Below are positions 33,801 through 40,591 of a stretch of DNA of 64,000 bases, piece after piece (within the stretch, counting starts at the first letter, position 1; the number at the start of each line of letters is the position of its first letter). The stretch covers positions 1 to 64,000 of the forward strand of contig CAKUYO010000006.1 of the NCBI GenBank assembly GCA_934716995.1, written 5' to 3'. This DNA is from an uncultured Bacteroidales bacterium (GTDB taxonomy: Bacteria; Bacteroidota; Bacteroidia; Bacteroidales; Paludibacteraceae). Position numbers and translations under genes: made by a program. Under the pieces are notes generated by a model. That model had not been told where the DNA came from, made no database searches, and worked only from the letters and a program-made list of their open reading frames with translations.

Positions 33801-35376
33801 TCAGCAGTTTCAGTATCAGTGCATTCGGTGCACGCAGTTCGTCGCTCGCATCGGTGGAGAACTCGCCCACCTGATAAACCTGCCCGCCGTAGGTATATTC
33901 ATAAGCCACCGCCAGCACCTCGTCCTGGTTGAGCGCCGAGCGCAACGAGATAAAGCCGAGTGCGGTATTCAATGTATATTCGCTTGACGACAGCAGACGT
34001 GCCGATTCCACTTTCTCGAAGTCGTCTCCGCCCTCCAAATCCGACAACGCCTGCGAAGTCTGCTGTATATCGCGTATATCGGCGCGGCTGCGAACCGTAT
34101 TATACAGGTCATTGGTCTTGTTGTCGGGCACCTGTGTGGCGTTCGCTACCCATGTATGGTTGAGTATGTGCGCATTGGTCTCGCCCAGGTCAGTAAAGGC
34201 GATGATATTACGGGCTTGGTCGTAGTTGCCGCGCTTGTTGGTAACCCAAACCTCTATCTTGTTGATGGTTACACCGCTGGCGATATAGGGCGCCGTCGCC
34301 ATCGCACTCTCGTATTGGTCGCGGAAGAAATAACTGAGGAAGAAATGCCGGTTCTCGTCGTAGTTGTCGCCCGACACGTCAAACTTGGTCATCTGTGCAC
34401 CGCCCTTCGAACTCACCGTCTGGCTCTCCGAGTTCTGCTGGCTCACCAATGCCTGTATGCGGAACTTGCCGAATTTCAAATTCGTTTTTATACCGAACAG
34501 CGCCTGGCTGCCGCGTATCAGACTCGAATTCAAATCCATCGTTACATTACCCGCCTCAATCGACTGGATAATGTCGTCCTCCTGCCCTTTGTAGGCAAGT
34601 TTGAGGTTCTGCTGGTCAAACGAGAAACTGGCTTCGGTGTTGTAGTTCATATTGAAGTTGAGTTTCTCACCCACCTTGCCGTTCACGTTCACCTGTATCT
34701 TCTCATCGAAGTCAAAGATATTGTTGTTCCTCGCCCGCAGTGTCAGACTCGGGTTCTCTATATACTGGTGCTTGAATCCGAACAGCAACTCCGCAGAACC
34801 CTGCATCTTGAGTTGCACTCCACCGGGACCGAAGACCTTGTCCGCCGGACCGATATTGAATTTCATATCGGTGATGTCGAATTTCTTCTCGTTGTTGTGC
34901 TCCACCTCGCTGATTTTCTGCTGCCAATAGGCATGCATCAGTTTCTGCTCCGTGTAGGCTTTGTATTCGGCATCCGTCATCAGATACGGCGTTGCCACAT
35001 CCACATCGCCGATCTTGGTGTGTATCACATAATACCCAGTATTCGGTTCGTAATCAACCGTTGTCGTGATGTTCGCCGGATTATTCAGATCAAGGCTGCT
35101 CTTGGGGGCGGAAAGTTGGTCATAGTCGTTCGCCCCCAGTTGCTGCACCTGCACAGGCGCCCATACGGCACTGTCCGCCATAGCCGTCTCGGCGGGAATG
35201 GTCTCCACATCCTCGGGGGTCTGTGCGGTCTGTTGCCGGGCGGCTTGCTGTGCCGCCTGCTCCGCCATACGGCGGTCGTTCCGCTTGCTCGGAACAAGTG
35301 GCTGACGCTGTTGCGCCCACAGTATCATCGGGGCGCACAAAAGCAATATACAGGTTAAACGTTTCAGAGAAATCAA
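27868..35376 (-). CDS. sprA: Type IX secretion outer-membrane translocon SprA (Sov)
   Basis: A giant protein of about 2500 aa. SprA is the outer-membrane channel of the type IX system and moves CTD-tagged cargo across the outer membrane. A signal peptide (LKRLTCILLLCAPMILWAQ) is followed by disordered sequence, then conserved stretches such as YVIHTKIGDVDVATPYLM, FNIGPADKVFGPGGVQLK and IQVNVNGKVGEKLNFNMNY, with barrel strands throughout and a terminal GINIKLMLTR. The TTG at 35376 overlaps the ruvA stop (TTGA) and puts the start directly before the signal peptide; an ATG at 35418 inside ruvA would add 14 residues. No other type IX gene or CTD cargo is in the window. Confidence 0.93.
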   Translation of the reverse strand: MISLKRLTCILLLCAPMILWAQQRQPLVPSKRNDRRMAEQAAQQAARQQTAQTPEDVETIPAETAMADSAVWAPVQVQQLGANDYDQLSAPKSSLDLNNPANITTTVDYEPNTGYYVIHTKIGDVDVATPYLMTDAEYKAYTEQKLMHAYWQQKISEVEHNNEKKFDITDMKFNIGPADKVFGPGGVQLKMQGSAELLFGFKHQYIENPSLTLRARNNNIFDFDEKIQVNVNGKVGEKLNFNMNYNTEASFSFDQQNLKLAYKGQEDDIIQSIEAGNVTMDLNSSLIRGSQALFGIKTNLKFGKFRIQALVSQQNSESQTVSSKGGAQMTKFDVSGDNYDENRHFFLSYFFRDQYESAMATAPYIASGVTINKIEVWVTNKRGNYDQARNIIAFTDLGETNAHILNHTWVANATQVPDNKTNDLYNTVRSRADIRDIQQTSQALSDLEGGDDFEKVESARLLSSSEYTLNTALGFISLRSALNQDEVLAVAYEYTYGGQVYQVGEFSTDASDELRAPNALILKLLKSTSNAPMKKNAGTWDLMMKNIYSLGASSISQDKFELYVTYRNDSVGTDMQYLTEGAVAGKQLLRVMNLDRLDSKNNPYPDGKFDYIENMTVYSSNGRVIFPVLEPFGSHLRNAIGNDALADKYVFQELYDSTLVVAQEMSEKNKFHLTGKYKGTSGSEIRLNAMNVPRGSVTVTAGGATLIENVDYTVDYTMGTVTILNQSILESGTNVDVKLENQSTFSMQRKSLFGAHLEYEFNPDLVIGGTVMHLRERPLTTKVNTGSEPLANTIWGVNGSWKTEMQWLTNAIDKIPWISASAPSTFQVNAEFAHLIPGHTRDVGSVGTSYIDDFESTTTNIDVHYPSYWFLASTPSPFEESKLSNNIEYGKNRALLAWYTVDPLLVYPQTNTPQHLKNDPDAMSDHRVRIVYEKEIYPSKEQVANADTKLSILNLSFYPEERGPYNIVASEIDPATGKLRDPKKRWGGMMRKLDNTDFEKSNIEYIEFWLMDPALTNPDGYEGEMYINLGDISEDILRDGKKSFEHGLPISDNDVNSVDTTVWGRVPRTNSTVTAFSNETGARAKQDVGLNGLSTADEMNYGAYRTYIETLRNTVSADVLAAWNMDAFSPLNDPAGDNFHYYRGTDFDQQEVSVLDRYKHYNGTEGNSPDTESQTESYGTASTLQPDIEDINGDNTLNEYEKYFQYKVLLRPDMMEVGRQHITEKKVVNVKLHNGSTEDVTWYQFKIPLRGDSSDVQTVGSIRNFKSIRFMRIYLTGCRHETHLRLATLDLVRGEWRNYTKTLYPLGATVNTGAQLNVQAVNIEENSSRTPVNYVLPPGVSRQTDPGQATLIPLNEQAMVLRVTNLSPKDARAVYKNTGYDMRNYKNLQMFVHAEKMENIDPDLQDGDLSCFIRLGTDLKNNYYEYEIPLRLTEAGLYSNDNETDRWKVWPQDNMFDFPFSVLTNAKTARNRAKRAGNTDVGNNIPYTVYDDASGKPQNKITVLGNPTLEDVECIMIGVRNSGTHEASGEIWVNELRLSEFNEQGGVAAMANAALSVSDIAQVNVAGRLETAGYGSIESNVLDRNMDNIYQLSVSAALEAGRLFPEKAKIQMPLYVSYSNETLSPDYDPLDTDIKLKETLDTYDEKEQRDSIRTMSNTVQESTSFSVTNMKVNIKSKKRDMFYDPANFSISASYNKQNEHTPEMEKNVTTDHKGSFNYAYSFNPQPWEPFKKVQKVQKVKFLKEMNFYYLPQSWAFSTNMHRTFSHMKMRDLTASAGDQMDLTFSKDFTWDRNFDFKYDLTKNMKFSFQSAMNSTIDEGYYAPEILRDYAFTNDYYEAWRDTIQRSLAKWGSPYTYQQVFTASWNVPLNRIPYLEALSANASYNATYNWARTAQTTADTDLGNTISSLQSWQVDGGINFETLYGKSKYWKQMTQLYTRRQTRRAFRPKTYSETVKAEKGKTIEITHRLNSETLTVTATDSAGHRVPVSFKPNGNTKVKITPKADCEAMVLTVTTKDPNQRTPAQVAGDMFAYIGTMFRRVQVTYRETNSMTVPGFNPEAGFMGQRRTDGLYAPGFDFAFGFVPTDFVNRAKENGWLSGDTAVVQPATRAYTSDFDVKLTLEPLPGLKIQVNGKRYYANSTSIIYSYDQLQENMTGSFNITQVAIGTAFSKIGTQEDNFANATYDQFLQNLDVMQERVQAQYEGVRYPTTGFMKGILPGGQVYDPKNGAVAKNSADVLVPAFLAAYTGRNANTMSLNPFLGILRVLPNWSVTYDGLGKLPWMRDHFRSVTLTHAYTCKYSIGSYGSYSTWVPLDGQTDKTVGFVRDVTTDMPVPSSAYDISNVSLTEAFSPLIGLNLSMKNSLSCKFEYRKQRNLALNVTSVQLTEGHTNEFVIGGGYTIKNLSFITKKKDGGQKKVSNDLKLNVDISYKDIKTLLRKVEEGITQASSGNKVFAIKVSADYVLSQKINLQLFYDHQGTTPLISSSYPVKADNVGINIKLMLTR

Positions 35377-35984
35377 AGCATTTTGAGGGCTTGGCGGATC
35401 ACTTGTTCCACGCTGCAAGCGGGGTTGTCTTTCAGTATCTTGTCCACTGCTTTGCCGCTGGCAGCCGCTTGGAAACCGAGCATGGTGAGCGCACTCACCG
35501 CCTCGGTCTTCACTTCGCTGTCCACTATGCCGAAACTGTCCTCCGTCGGCAACGCAGTCGGATCACCATCTATATCTATTTTCAGCACCTTGTCTTTCAG
35601 ATCCACAATCACACGCTGCGCCGTCTTCGGACCGAGTCCTTTCACTTGCGACAACGCTTTTGCATTGCCCGTCGCAATAATCTGGCGTATCTCCGCCGCC
35701 GAAAAAGCCGACATAATCATACGCGCCGTGTTCGCACCTATGCCGCTCACGGTCATCAGCAGTACAAACAACGCCCGTTCCCCCTTGGTCAGGAAACCGA
35801 ACACATCATGGGTATCCTCGCGGATAATCTCGGTGGTATAGAGTTTGGCTTCCTGCCCCTCTTTGCTCACCAATGCCGAGTAGGTCGGCAACGCAATGTT
35901 CACCTCATACCCCACCCCCGCAGCCTCTATCACCGCCACCGTCGGATTCAGTTCTGTCAGTTGTCCTTTGATATATTCAATCAT
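35373..35984 (-). CDS. ruvA: Holliday junction helicase subunit RuvA
   Basis: A 203-aa RuvA: N-terminal OB domain beginning MIEYIKGQLTELNPTVAVIE, helix-hairpin-helix pair (LLMTVSGIGANTARMIMSAF and LSQVKGLGPKTAQRVIVDL, ~75-140) and a C-terminal three-helix domain (KTEAVSALTMLGFQ to VIRQALKML) that binds RuvB. RuvA binds four-way junctions with RuvB to drive branch migration. Start at ATG 35984; the longer open frame to 36059 crosses the promoter. Its TGA overlaps the presumed sprA TTG start, so ruvA and sprA are coupled. Confidence 0.95.
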   Translation of the reverse strand: MIEYIKGQLTELNPTVAVIEAAGVGYEVNIALPTYSALVSKEGQEAKLYTTEIIREDTHDVFGFLTKGERALFVLLMTVSGIGANTARMIMSAFSAAEIRQIIATGNAKALSQVKGLGPKTAQRVIVDLKDKVLKIDIDGDPTALPTEDSFGIVDSEVKTEAVSALTMLGFQAAASGKAVDKILKDNPACSVEQVIRQALKML

Positions 35985-36014
35985 ACTTTTCCGTCTATAT
36001 ACAAAACAAGCGCA

Positions 36015-36046
36015 CAAAGATACAACAAAAAACGCAAATATGCAAA
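36015..36046 (-). promoter_or_regulatory. Promoter of ruvA-sprA
   Basis: Minus strand TTTG (36046-36043), 20 bp, TATCTTTG (36022-36015): a full match to the Bacteroidota promoter, 31 bp before the ruvA start codon. Confidence 0.78.
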
Positions 36047-36210
36047 AGTTTTTTGGCAACTCCGTTAATTCCCGTTAATTGCATTATCGGTTTTGAGAAA
36101 TCTCATATTTCCAAGAGCGGCGAATAGTGGCGTATGCTGCACACAAAGCGGTGCTTTGCGTCACAACACACCGAAATGGGCTTATTCTATCAGCATCCAT
36201 TCACGAACAA

Positions 36211-36260
36211 CCCGATAATCACCCGTTAATCACCCGATAATCACCCGATAATCACCCGAT
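36211..36260. repeat. Tandem AATCACCCGAT array upstream of htpG
   Basis: About four units of CCCGATAATCAC (12 bp) lie in the 447-bp spacer between ruvA and htpG. The spacer also holds the ruvA promoter, AAAGC-GGT-GCTTT (36127-36165 region) and two small palindromes (TGCCA-AAA-TGGCA and GGGC/GCCC, 36324-36395). I see no CIRCE heat-shock operator and no clear -7 box for htpG. Confidence 0.8.
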
Positions 36261-36431
36261 GCATTTATTATCTTGTTATACGGGAGGCTATGCGGAAGAT
36301 AGTTATACGGAATGTACCTAATATGCCAAAATGGCAGCCAACCGCATTTGGCAAACTTTTTGACCTATACAGGGCGTGCTATGCCCGTCATAGCCGTAAC
36401 CAGAGTATTAACTAAAAAACACCAATATACT

Positions 36432-38510
36432 ATGAGCAAAGGAAATATAGGGGTTACCTCAACCAACATCTTCCCCGTTATTAAAAAGTTTCTGTACAGC
36501 GATCACGAGATTTTCTTGCGTGAATTGATTTCAAATGCCGTGGATGCCACACAAAAATTGAAGACTCTCTCGAGCGTGGGCGAGTTCAAAGGCGAATTGG
36601 GCGATGCACGTGTGCGCGTACTGATAGACAAAGACAAACACACCCTGACCGTGCAAGACCACGGTATCGGTATGACTGCCGAGGAGGTAGATAAATACAT
36701 CAACCAAATCGCCTTCTCGGGTGCGGAAGAGTTTGTAAACAAATACAAGGACAAAGCCGAGGCGATTATCGGACACTTCGGATTGGGTTTCTATAGTGCC
36801 TTTATGGTGGCTGACAAAGTGGAGATCTTCTCGCAGTCGTACAAAGAGGACGCCAAGGCGGTGCACTGGAGTTGTAACGGTACGCCCGAATATACGATGG
36901 AGGAAACCATCAAAGCCGACCGCGGAACCGACATTGTACTGCATATCAGTGATGAGTTCAAGCAATACCTCGAAGACGCCACTATCGAAGGTCTGCTGAA
37001 GAAATACTGCAAGTTCCTGCCCGTGGAGATTGCATTCGGCAAGAAGAAAGAGTGGAAAGACGGCAAACAGGTGGAGACCGGTGAGGACAACATCATCAAC
37101 GACGTGAACCCCGCATGGATGCGCAAACCGTCCGACCTGACCGACGAAGACTATGACAAGTTCTACCACGAACTCTACCCTACCCAGATGGACGAACCGT
37201 TGTTCCATATCCATCTGAACGTGGACTACCCGTTCCACCTGACCGGTATTCTCTACTTCCCGAAGATCAAGAACAACCTCGATGTGCACCGCAACAAGAT
37301 ACAACTCTATTGCAATCAGGTATATGTAACCGACGAGGTGGAAAACATCGTTCCCGAGTACCTGACGTTGCTCCACGGTGTGATTGACTCGCCGGATATA
37401 CCGCTGAATGTAAGCCGTAGTTACCTGCAAAGCGACAACAACGTTAAGAAGATCAGCGGCTATATTACTAAGAAAGTGGCTGACAAATTGGCAGAACTAT
37501 TCAAAAACAATCGGGAAGACTTCGAAAAGAAGTGGGACGATGTGAAGATGTTTATCCAGTTTGGTATGCTCACCGACGAGAAATTCTACGACAAGGCTAT
37601 CGGATTTGCCCTTTTGAAGAACCTCGACGGCAAGTACTTCACCTTTGACGAATACAAAGCCAAAGTAAAAGACAACCAAACCGACAAGAACGGTGACTTG
37701 ATCCTGCTTTACACCCAAGACCCCGACGCATCATACTCGTATATCGAGCGTGCAAAGGAGAAAGGCTACGATGTGCTGCTGATGAACGGCGAACTGGATG
37801 TACATGCCATGTCGCAAATGGAGCAGAAGAGCATGGGCGACGGCGAGGACAGCAAGGGTACGGTACGTTTTGTACGCGTGGACTCCGACGTCATCGAAAA
37901 CTTGATTCTCAAAGAGGACAAGAAAGCGGTAACGCTGACTGCCGAGCAGGAGGATGCGCTCCGCTATAGTTTCGAGAGCCAGTTGCCGAAAGGCGAAAAG
38001 ACCAACTTTGTGGTTAGTTTCGAGTCGGTTTCGGCGGACGCTCTGCCTGTCTTCCTGACTCAGAACGAGTTTATGCGCCGTATGAAGGAGATGTCGGCTC
38101 ACCAGCAGGGTATGTCGTTCTACGGACAGATGCCCGACCAGTACAATATGGTGGTCAATACCGCCAACAGCAAGGTTACCGACCTGATGAACGAATTGGT
38201 ATCCGCTTGCGCCGAGGAGGCAAAACCGCTCAATGAGCAGATTGCCGCCAAAGAGAAAGAGGAGAACGACCTGCGTGCCGCACAGAAGGACAAGAAAGAG
38301 GCTGACCTCACGCAAGAGGAGAAAGATGCCGTTACCAACCTGACCAAAGAGACCGGGGCACTGCGCCAGCAACTGAAAGATGTCTATGCAAAACATGCTG
38401 CCGGCAACGAGAAGGTTCACCAACTGATCGACATTGCCCTCTTGGCAAGCGGTTTGCTCAAAGGCGAAGCATTGGCTAAATTTGTCAACCGAAGCGTGGA
38501 GATGCTGTAA
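36432..38510 (+). CDS. htpG: Molecular chaperone HtpG (Hsp90)
   Basis: A 692-aa Hsp90. The GHKL ATPase is clear: EIFLRELISNAVDATQK (~28-44), DHGIGMTAEEVDKYI, IGHFGLGFYSAFMVADK and RGTDIVLHI. The middle domain has GILYFPKIKNNLDVHRNK and NVSRSYLQSD with the ATP-contacting arginine. The C-terminal half contains a charged insertion (AAKEKEENDLRAAQKDKKEA) likely to be a coiled coil before the dimerisation helices. ATG 36432 gives the family start (SKGNIGVTSTNIFPVIK); the frame is open further up to 36312 without similarity. A strong terminator follows. Confidence 0.95.
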   Translation: MSKGNIGVTSTNIFPVIKKFLYSDHEIFLRELISNAVDATQKLKTLSSVGEFKGELGDARVRVLIDKDKHTLTVQDHGIGMTAEEVDKYINQIAFSGAEEFVNKYKDKAEAIIGHFGLGFYSAFMVADKVEIFSQSYKEDAKAVHWSCNGTPEYTMEETIKADRGTDIVLHISDEFKQYLEDATIEGLLKKYCKFLPVEIAFGKKKEWKDGKQVETGEDNIINDVNPAWMRKPSDLTDEDYDKFYHELYPTQMDEPLFHIHLNVDYPFHLTGILYFPKIKNNLDVHRNKIQLYCNQVYVTDEVENIVPEYLTLLHGVIDSPDIPLNVSRSYLQSDNNVKKISGYITKKVADKLAELFKNNREDFEKKWDDVKMFIQFGMLTDEKFYDKAIGFALLKNLDGKYFTFDEYKAKVKDNQTDKNGDLILLYTQDPDASYSYIERAKEKGYDVLLMNGELDVHAMSQMEQKSMGDGEDSKGTVRFVRVDSDVIENLILKEDKKAVTLTAEQEDALRYSFESQLPKGEKTNFVVSFESVSADALPVFLTQNEFMRRMKEMSAHQQGMSFYGQMPDQYNMVVNTANSKVTDLMNELVSACAEEAKPLNEQIAAKEKEENDLRAAQKDKKEADLTQEEKDAVTNLTKETGALRQQLKDVYAKHAAGNEKVHQLIDIALLASGLLKGEALAKFVNRSVEML

Positions 38511-38545
38511 AGCAATGTATAATGCGCAATGCGTAATTATCAAAA

Positions 38546-38583
38546 GAAAGCGGGGAAAGAAAATCTTTCTCCGCTTTTTTTCT
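38546..38583 (+). terminator. Terminator of htpG
   Basis: GAAAGCGGGGAAAG-AAAAT-CTTTCTCCGCTTTTT forms a long stem with one mismatch, followed by a T-rich tract. It is located 35 bp after the htpG stop. Confidence 0.85.
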
Positions 38584-38627
38584 TTTTCTTTCTTTTTTCT
38601 GGGGTCGATTCTTTTTTATTTATCCCA

Positions 38628-40061
38628 TTATCCCACCGTGCCTTCGAGCGACACTTGCAGCAGTTTCTGTGCCTCGACGGCAAATTCCATCGGCAGTTTG
38701 TCCATCACCTCTTTGGCATAGCCGTTGATAATCAGCCCCACGGCATCTTCCAGTCCGATACCACGCTGCTGACAATAGAATAGTTGGTCTTCGTTGATCT
38801 TGCTGGTTGTCGCCTCATGTTCCACCGTGGCGGTCGGGTTGCTGATCTGCATATCGGGAAAAGTATGCGCACCGCATTTGTCGCCCAGCAGCAGACTGTC
38901 GCACTGGCTGTAATTGCGGGCGTTATCCGCCTTGCTTGCCACCTTGACCAACCCTCGGTACGAGTTTTGGCTGTGCCCGGCACTGATACCCTTGCTGATA
39001 ATACGCGAGCGGGTATTCTTACCGAGATGTATCATCTTCGTTCCCGTATCCGCCTGCTGGTAGTTGTTGGTTACTGCTACCGAGTAGAACTCGGCACTCG
39101 AGTTGTCGCCTTTGAGGATACAACTCGGATATTTCCACGTGATAGCCGAACCGGTCTCCACCTGCGTCCAACTCAGCCGCGCATTCTCGTAGGTGATACC
39201 GCGTTTGGTTACGAAATTATAGATACCGCCCTTGCCGTCCTTGTCGCCCGGATACCAGTTCTGTACCGTCGAGTATTTCACCTCGGCATCCTTGCGTACC
39301 ACAATCTCCACAATCGCGGCATGCAACTGGTTCTCATCGCGCATCGGGGCGGTACAGCCCTCAAGATAACTGAGGTACGCCCCCTCGTCGGCTATCAGCA
39401 GCGTACGCTCAAACTGACCCGTATTGCCGGCATTGATACGGAAATACGTGCTCAATTCCATCGGACAGCGCACCCCCTTGGGGATATATACAAACGATCC
39501 GTCGGAGAACACCGCAGAGTTCAATGCCGCATAGAAATTGTCGCTGTACGGCACTACACTGCCGAGATATTCCTTGACAAGGTCTTCGTGCTCGCGTACC
39601 GCTTCCGAGATAGAGCAGAAGATAATCCCTTTCTCTGCCAGTGTATCGCGGAAAGTGGTTTTCACCGACACCGAGTCCATCACGGCGTCCACCGCCATAT
39701 TGCCCGCCAACGCAGCACGTTCCTCCAACGGAATACCCAATTTGTCAAACGTCTTCATCACCTCGGGATCAATTTCCTGCTTGTCCTCGGAGTGCGCTTT
39801 GGGCGCCGCATAGTACGAGATGGATTGAAAATCAATCTCCGGTATATCCAAGTGCGCCCAAGTAGGAACCTCCATCGTCTGCCATTTGCGGTAGGCTTTC
39901 AGCCGAAACTCCAGGAGCCATTCGGGCTCGCCCTTCTTTTGGGAAATGGTGCGGATAACATCCTCGTTCAACCCGCGCGACAGCACATCGGTCTCCACAT
40001 CGGTGGTGAAGCCGTATTTGTACTCCTGCCGGGTAATATCTTCTATAATCTCATTTTCCAT
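38628..40061 (-). CDS. sufB: Fe-S cluster assembly scaffold SufB
   Basis: A 477-aa SufB: N-terminal domain with RQEYKYGFTTDVETDVLS and SKKKGEPEWLLEFR-like ISQKKGEPEWLLEFRLKAY, then the beta-helix core with ENQLHAAIVEIVV, YSTVQNWYPGD and RNYSQCDSLLLGDKCGAHTF (conserved Cys and His for cluster assembly), ending MDKLPMEFAVEAQKLL. It builds Fe-S clusters with SufC and SufD. Those partners are absent: htpG occupies the position where sufC normally follows. Start at ATG 40061; upstream codons lie in repeat copy C, which begins 11 bp before the ATG. Confidence 0.93.
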   Translation of the reverse strand: MENEIIEDITRQEYKYGFTTDVETDVLSRGLNEDVIRTISQKKGEPEWLLEFRLKAYRKWQTMEVPTWAHLDIPEIDFQSISYYAAPKAHSEDKQEIDPEVMKTFDKLGIPLEERAALAGNMAVDAVMDSVSVKTTFRDTLAEKGIIFCSISEAVREHEDLVKEYLGSVVPYSDNFYAALNSAVFSDGSFVYIPKGVRCPMELSTYFRINAGNTGQFERTLLIADEGAYLSYLEGCTAPMRDENQLHAAIVEIVVRKDAEVKYSTVQNWYPGDKDGKGGIYNFVTKRGITYENARLSWTQVETGSAITWKYPSCILKGDNSSAEFYSVAVTNNYQQADTGTKMIHLGKNTRSRIISKGISAGHSQNSYRGLVKVASKADNARNYSQCDSLLLGDKCGAHTFPDMQISNPTATVEHEATTSKINEDQLFYCQQRGIGLEDAVGLIINGYAKEVMDKLPMEFAVEAQKLLQVSLEGTVG

Positions 40062-40071
40062 TGCTATTATA

Positions 40072-40218
40072 GTTAACGTAAGTTCGAAATACAGATTCCT
40101 TTGCCGCAAGCGGCAAGAAATCTAAATAAATTTTTGTCTTTACATCCATAAATTGCCATTAATCTTATTCGCCTACGGCGGGAAAGTAAGATAATTTGCT
40201 TATATCGAACCGATGTTA
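40072..40218 (-). repeat. 145-bp intergenic hairpin element, copy C
   Basis: The third copy, beginning GTTAACGTAAGTTCGAA and ending TATATCGAACCGATGTTA on the plus strand. Like copy B it is in consensus sense relative to its gene and ends 11 bp before the sufB ATG. Hairpins: CGCC-TAC-GGCG and TTGCCGC-AA-GCGGCAA-type stems are both kept. Confidence 0.9.
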
Positions 40219-40261
40219 GTTATTCTAGTTTATATAGATTCCTTAGTATTTTTATTCTAAA

Positions 40262-40295
40262 AAACAAAAAAGCACCGCCAAAACTGACGGTGCTT
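40262..40295 (-). terminator. Terminator after tRNA-Cys
   Basis: Minus strand AAGCACCG-TCAGTTTTGG-CGGTGCTT is followed by TTTTTTG. It sits directly after the tRNA-Cys 3' end, closing the tRNA transcript. Confidence 0.85.
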
Positions 40296-40296
40296 G

Positions 40297-40370
40297 TGGA
40301 GGTCGGTAGCAGATTCGAACCGCTGTCCCCGGTTTTGCAGACCGGTCCCTAACCACTCGGGCAACCGACC
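40297..40370 (-). tRNA. tRNA-Cys (GCA)
   Basis: Acceptor stem GGTCGGT pairs with ACCGACC, the anticodon loop is CTGCAAA (GCA) between CCGGT and ACCGG, the T arm has GGTTCGAATCTG, and the discriminator base U73 fits cysteine. The 3' CCA is encoded. It is the second tRNA in a two-gene transcript, 19 bp after tRNA-Phe. Confidence 0.95.
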
Positions 40371-40389
40371 ATTAACACTACTTCTGTTG

Positions 40390-40462
40390 TGGTACCTCTT
40401 GGAGTTGAACCAAGGACACATGGATTTTCAGTCCATTGCTCTACCACCTGAGCTAAGGTACC
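40390..40462 (-). tRNA. tRNA-Phe (GAA)
   Basis: Acceptor stem GGTACCT pairs with AGGTACC, D arm GCTCAGGTGGTAGAGC, anticodon loop CTGAAAA (GAA) between TGGA and TCCA, T arm TTGGTTCAACTCCAA, A73. No CCA is encoded (CAA follows the discriminator). First gene of the tRNA-Phe/tRNA-Cys unit. Confidence 0.95.
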
Positions 40463-40520
40463 TTGCGCTTTTCTTATATCCCCGCCCGCATTGGTTGGGC
40501 TTACCGGCGAAAAGCGAGTG

Positions 40521-40552
40521 CAAAAGTACTGCTTTTTTTTGATATAGCCAAA
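40521..40552 (-). promoter_or_regulatory. Promoter of the tRNA-Phe/tRNA-Cys unit
   Basis: Minus strand TTTG (40552-40549), 20 bp ending AAAAAAAAGCAG, TACTTTTG (40528-40521). It is nearly the same sequence as the rpmH promoter over about 45 bp, including the GCTTTTCGC start region. Confidence 0.82.
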
Positions 40553-40591
40553 TCTTTTGCTACTTTTTTTGTCTTTCAGCGCATTTTTATG

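Noticed and set aside
36211..36260. Possible CRISPR array
   Set aside because: Units are 12 bp and directly adjacent with no spacers; no cas gene is in the window.
36060..36431. CIRCE or other heat-shock operator before htpG
   Set aside because: Only short imperfect palindromes are present; no TTAGCACTC-N9-GAGTGCTAA type sequence is found.
40294..40542. 82-aa frame running over two tRNA genes
   Set aside because: The cloverleaf tRNAs explain the sequence; such frames are a common false call over tRNA clusters.
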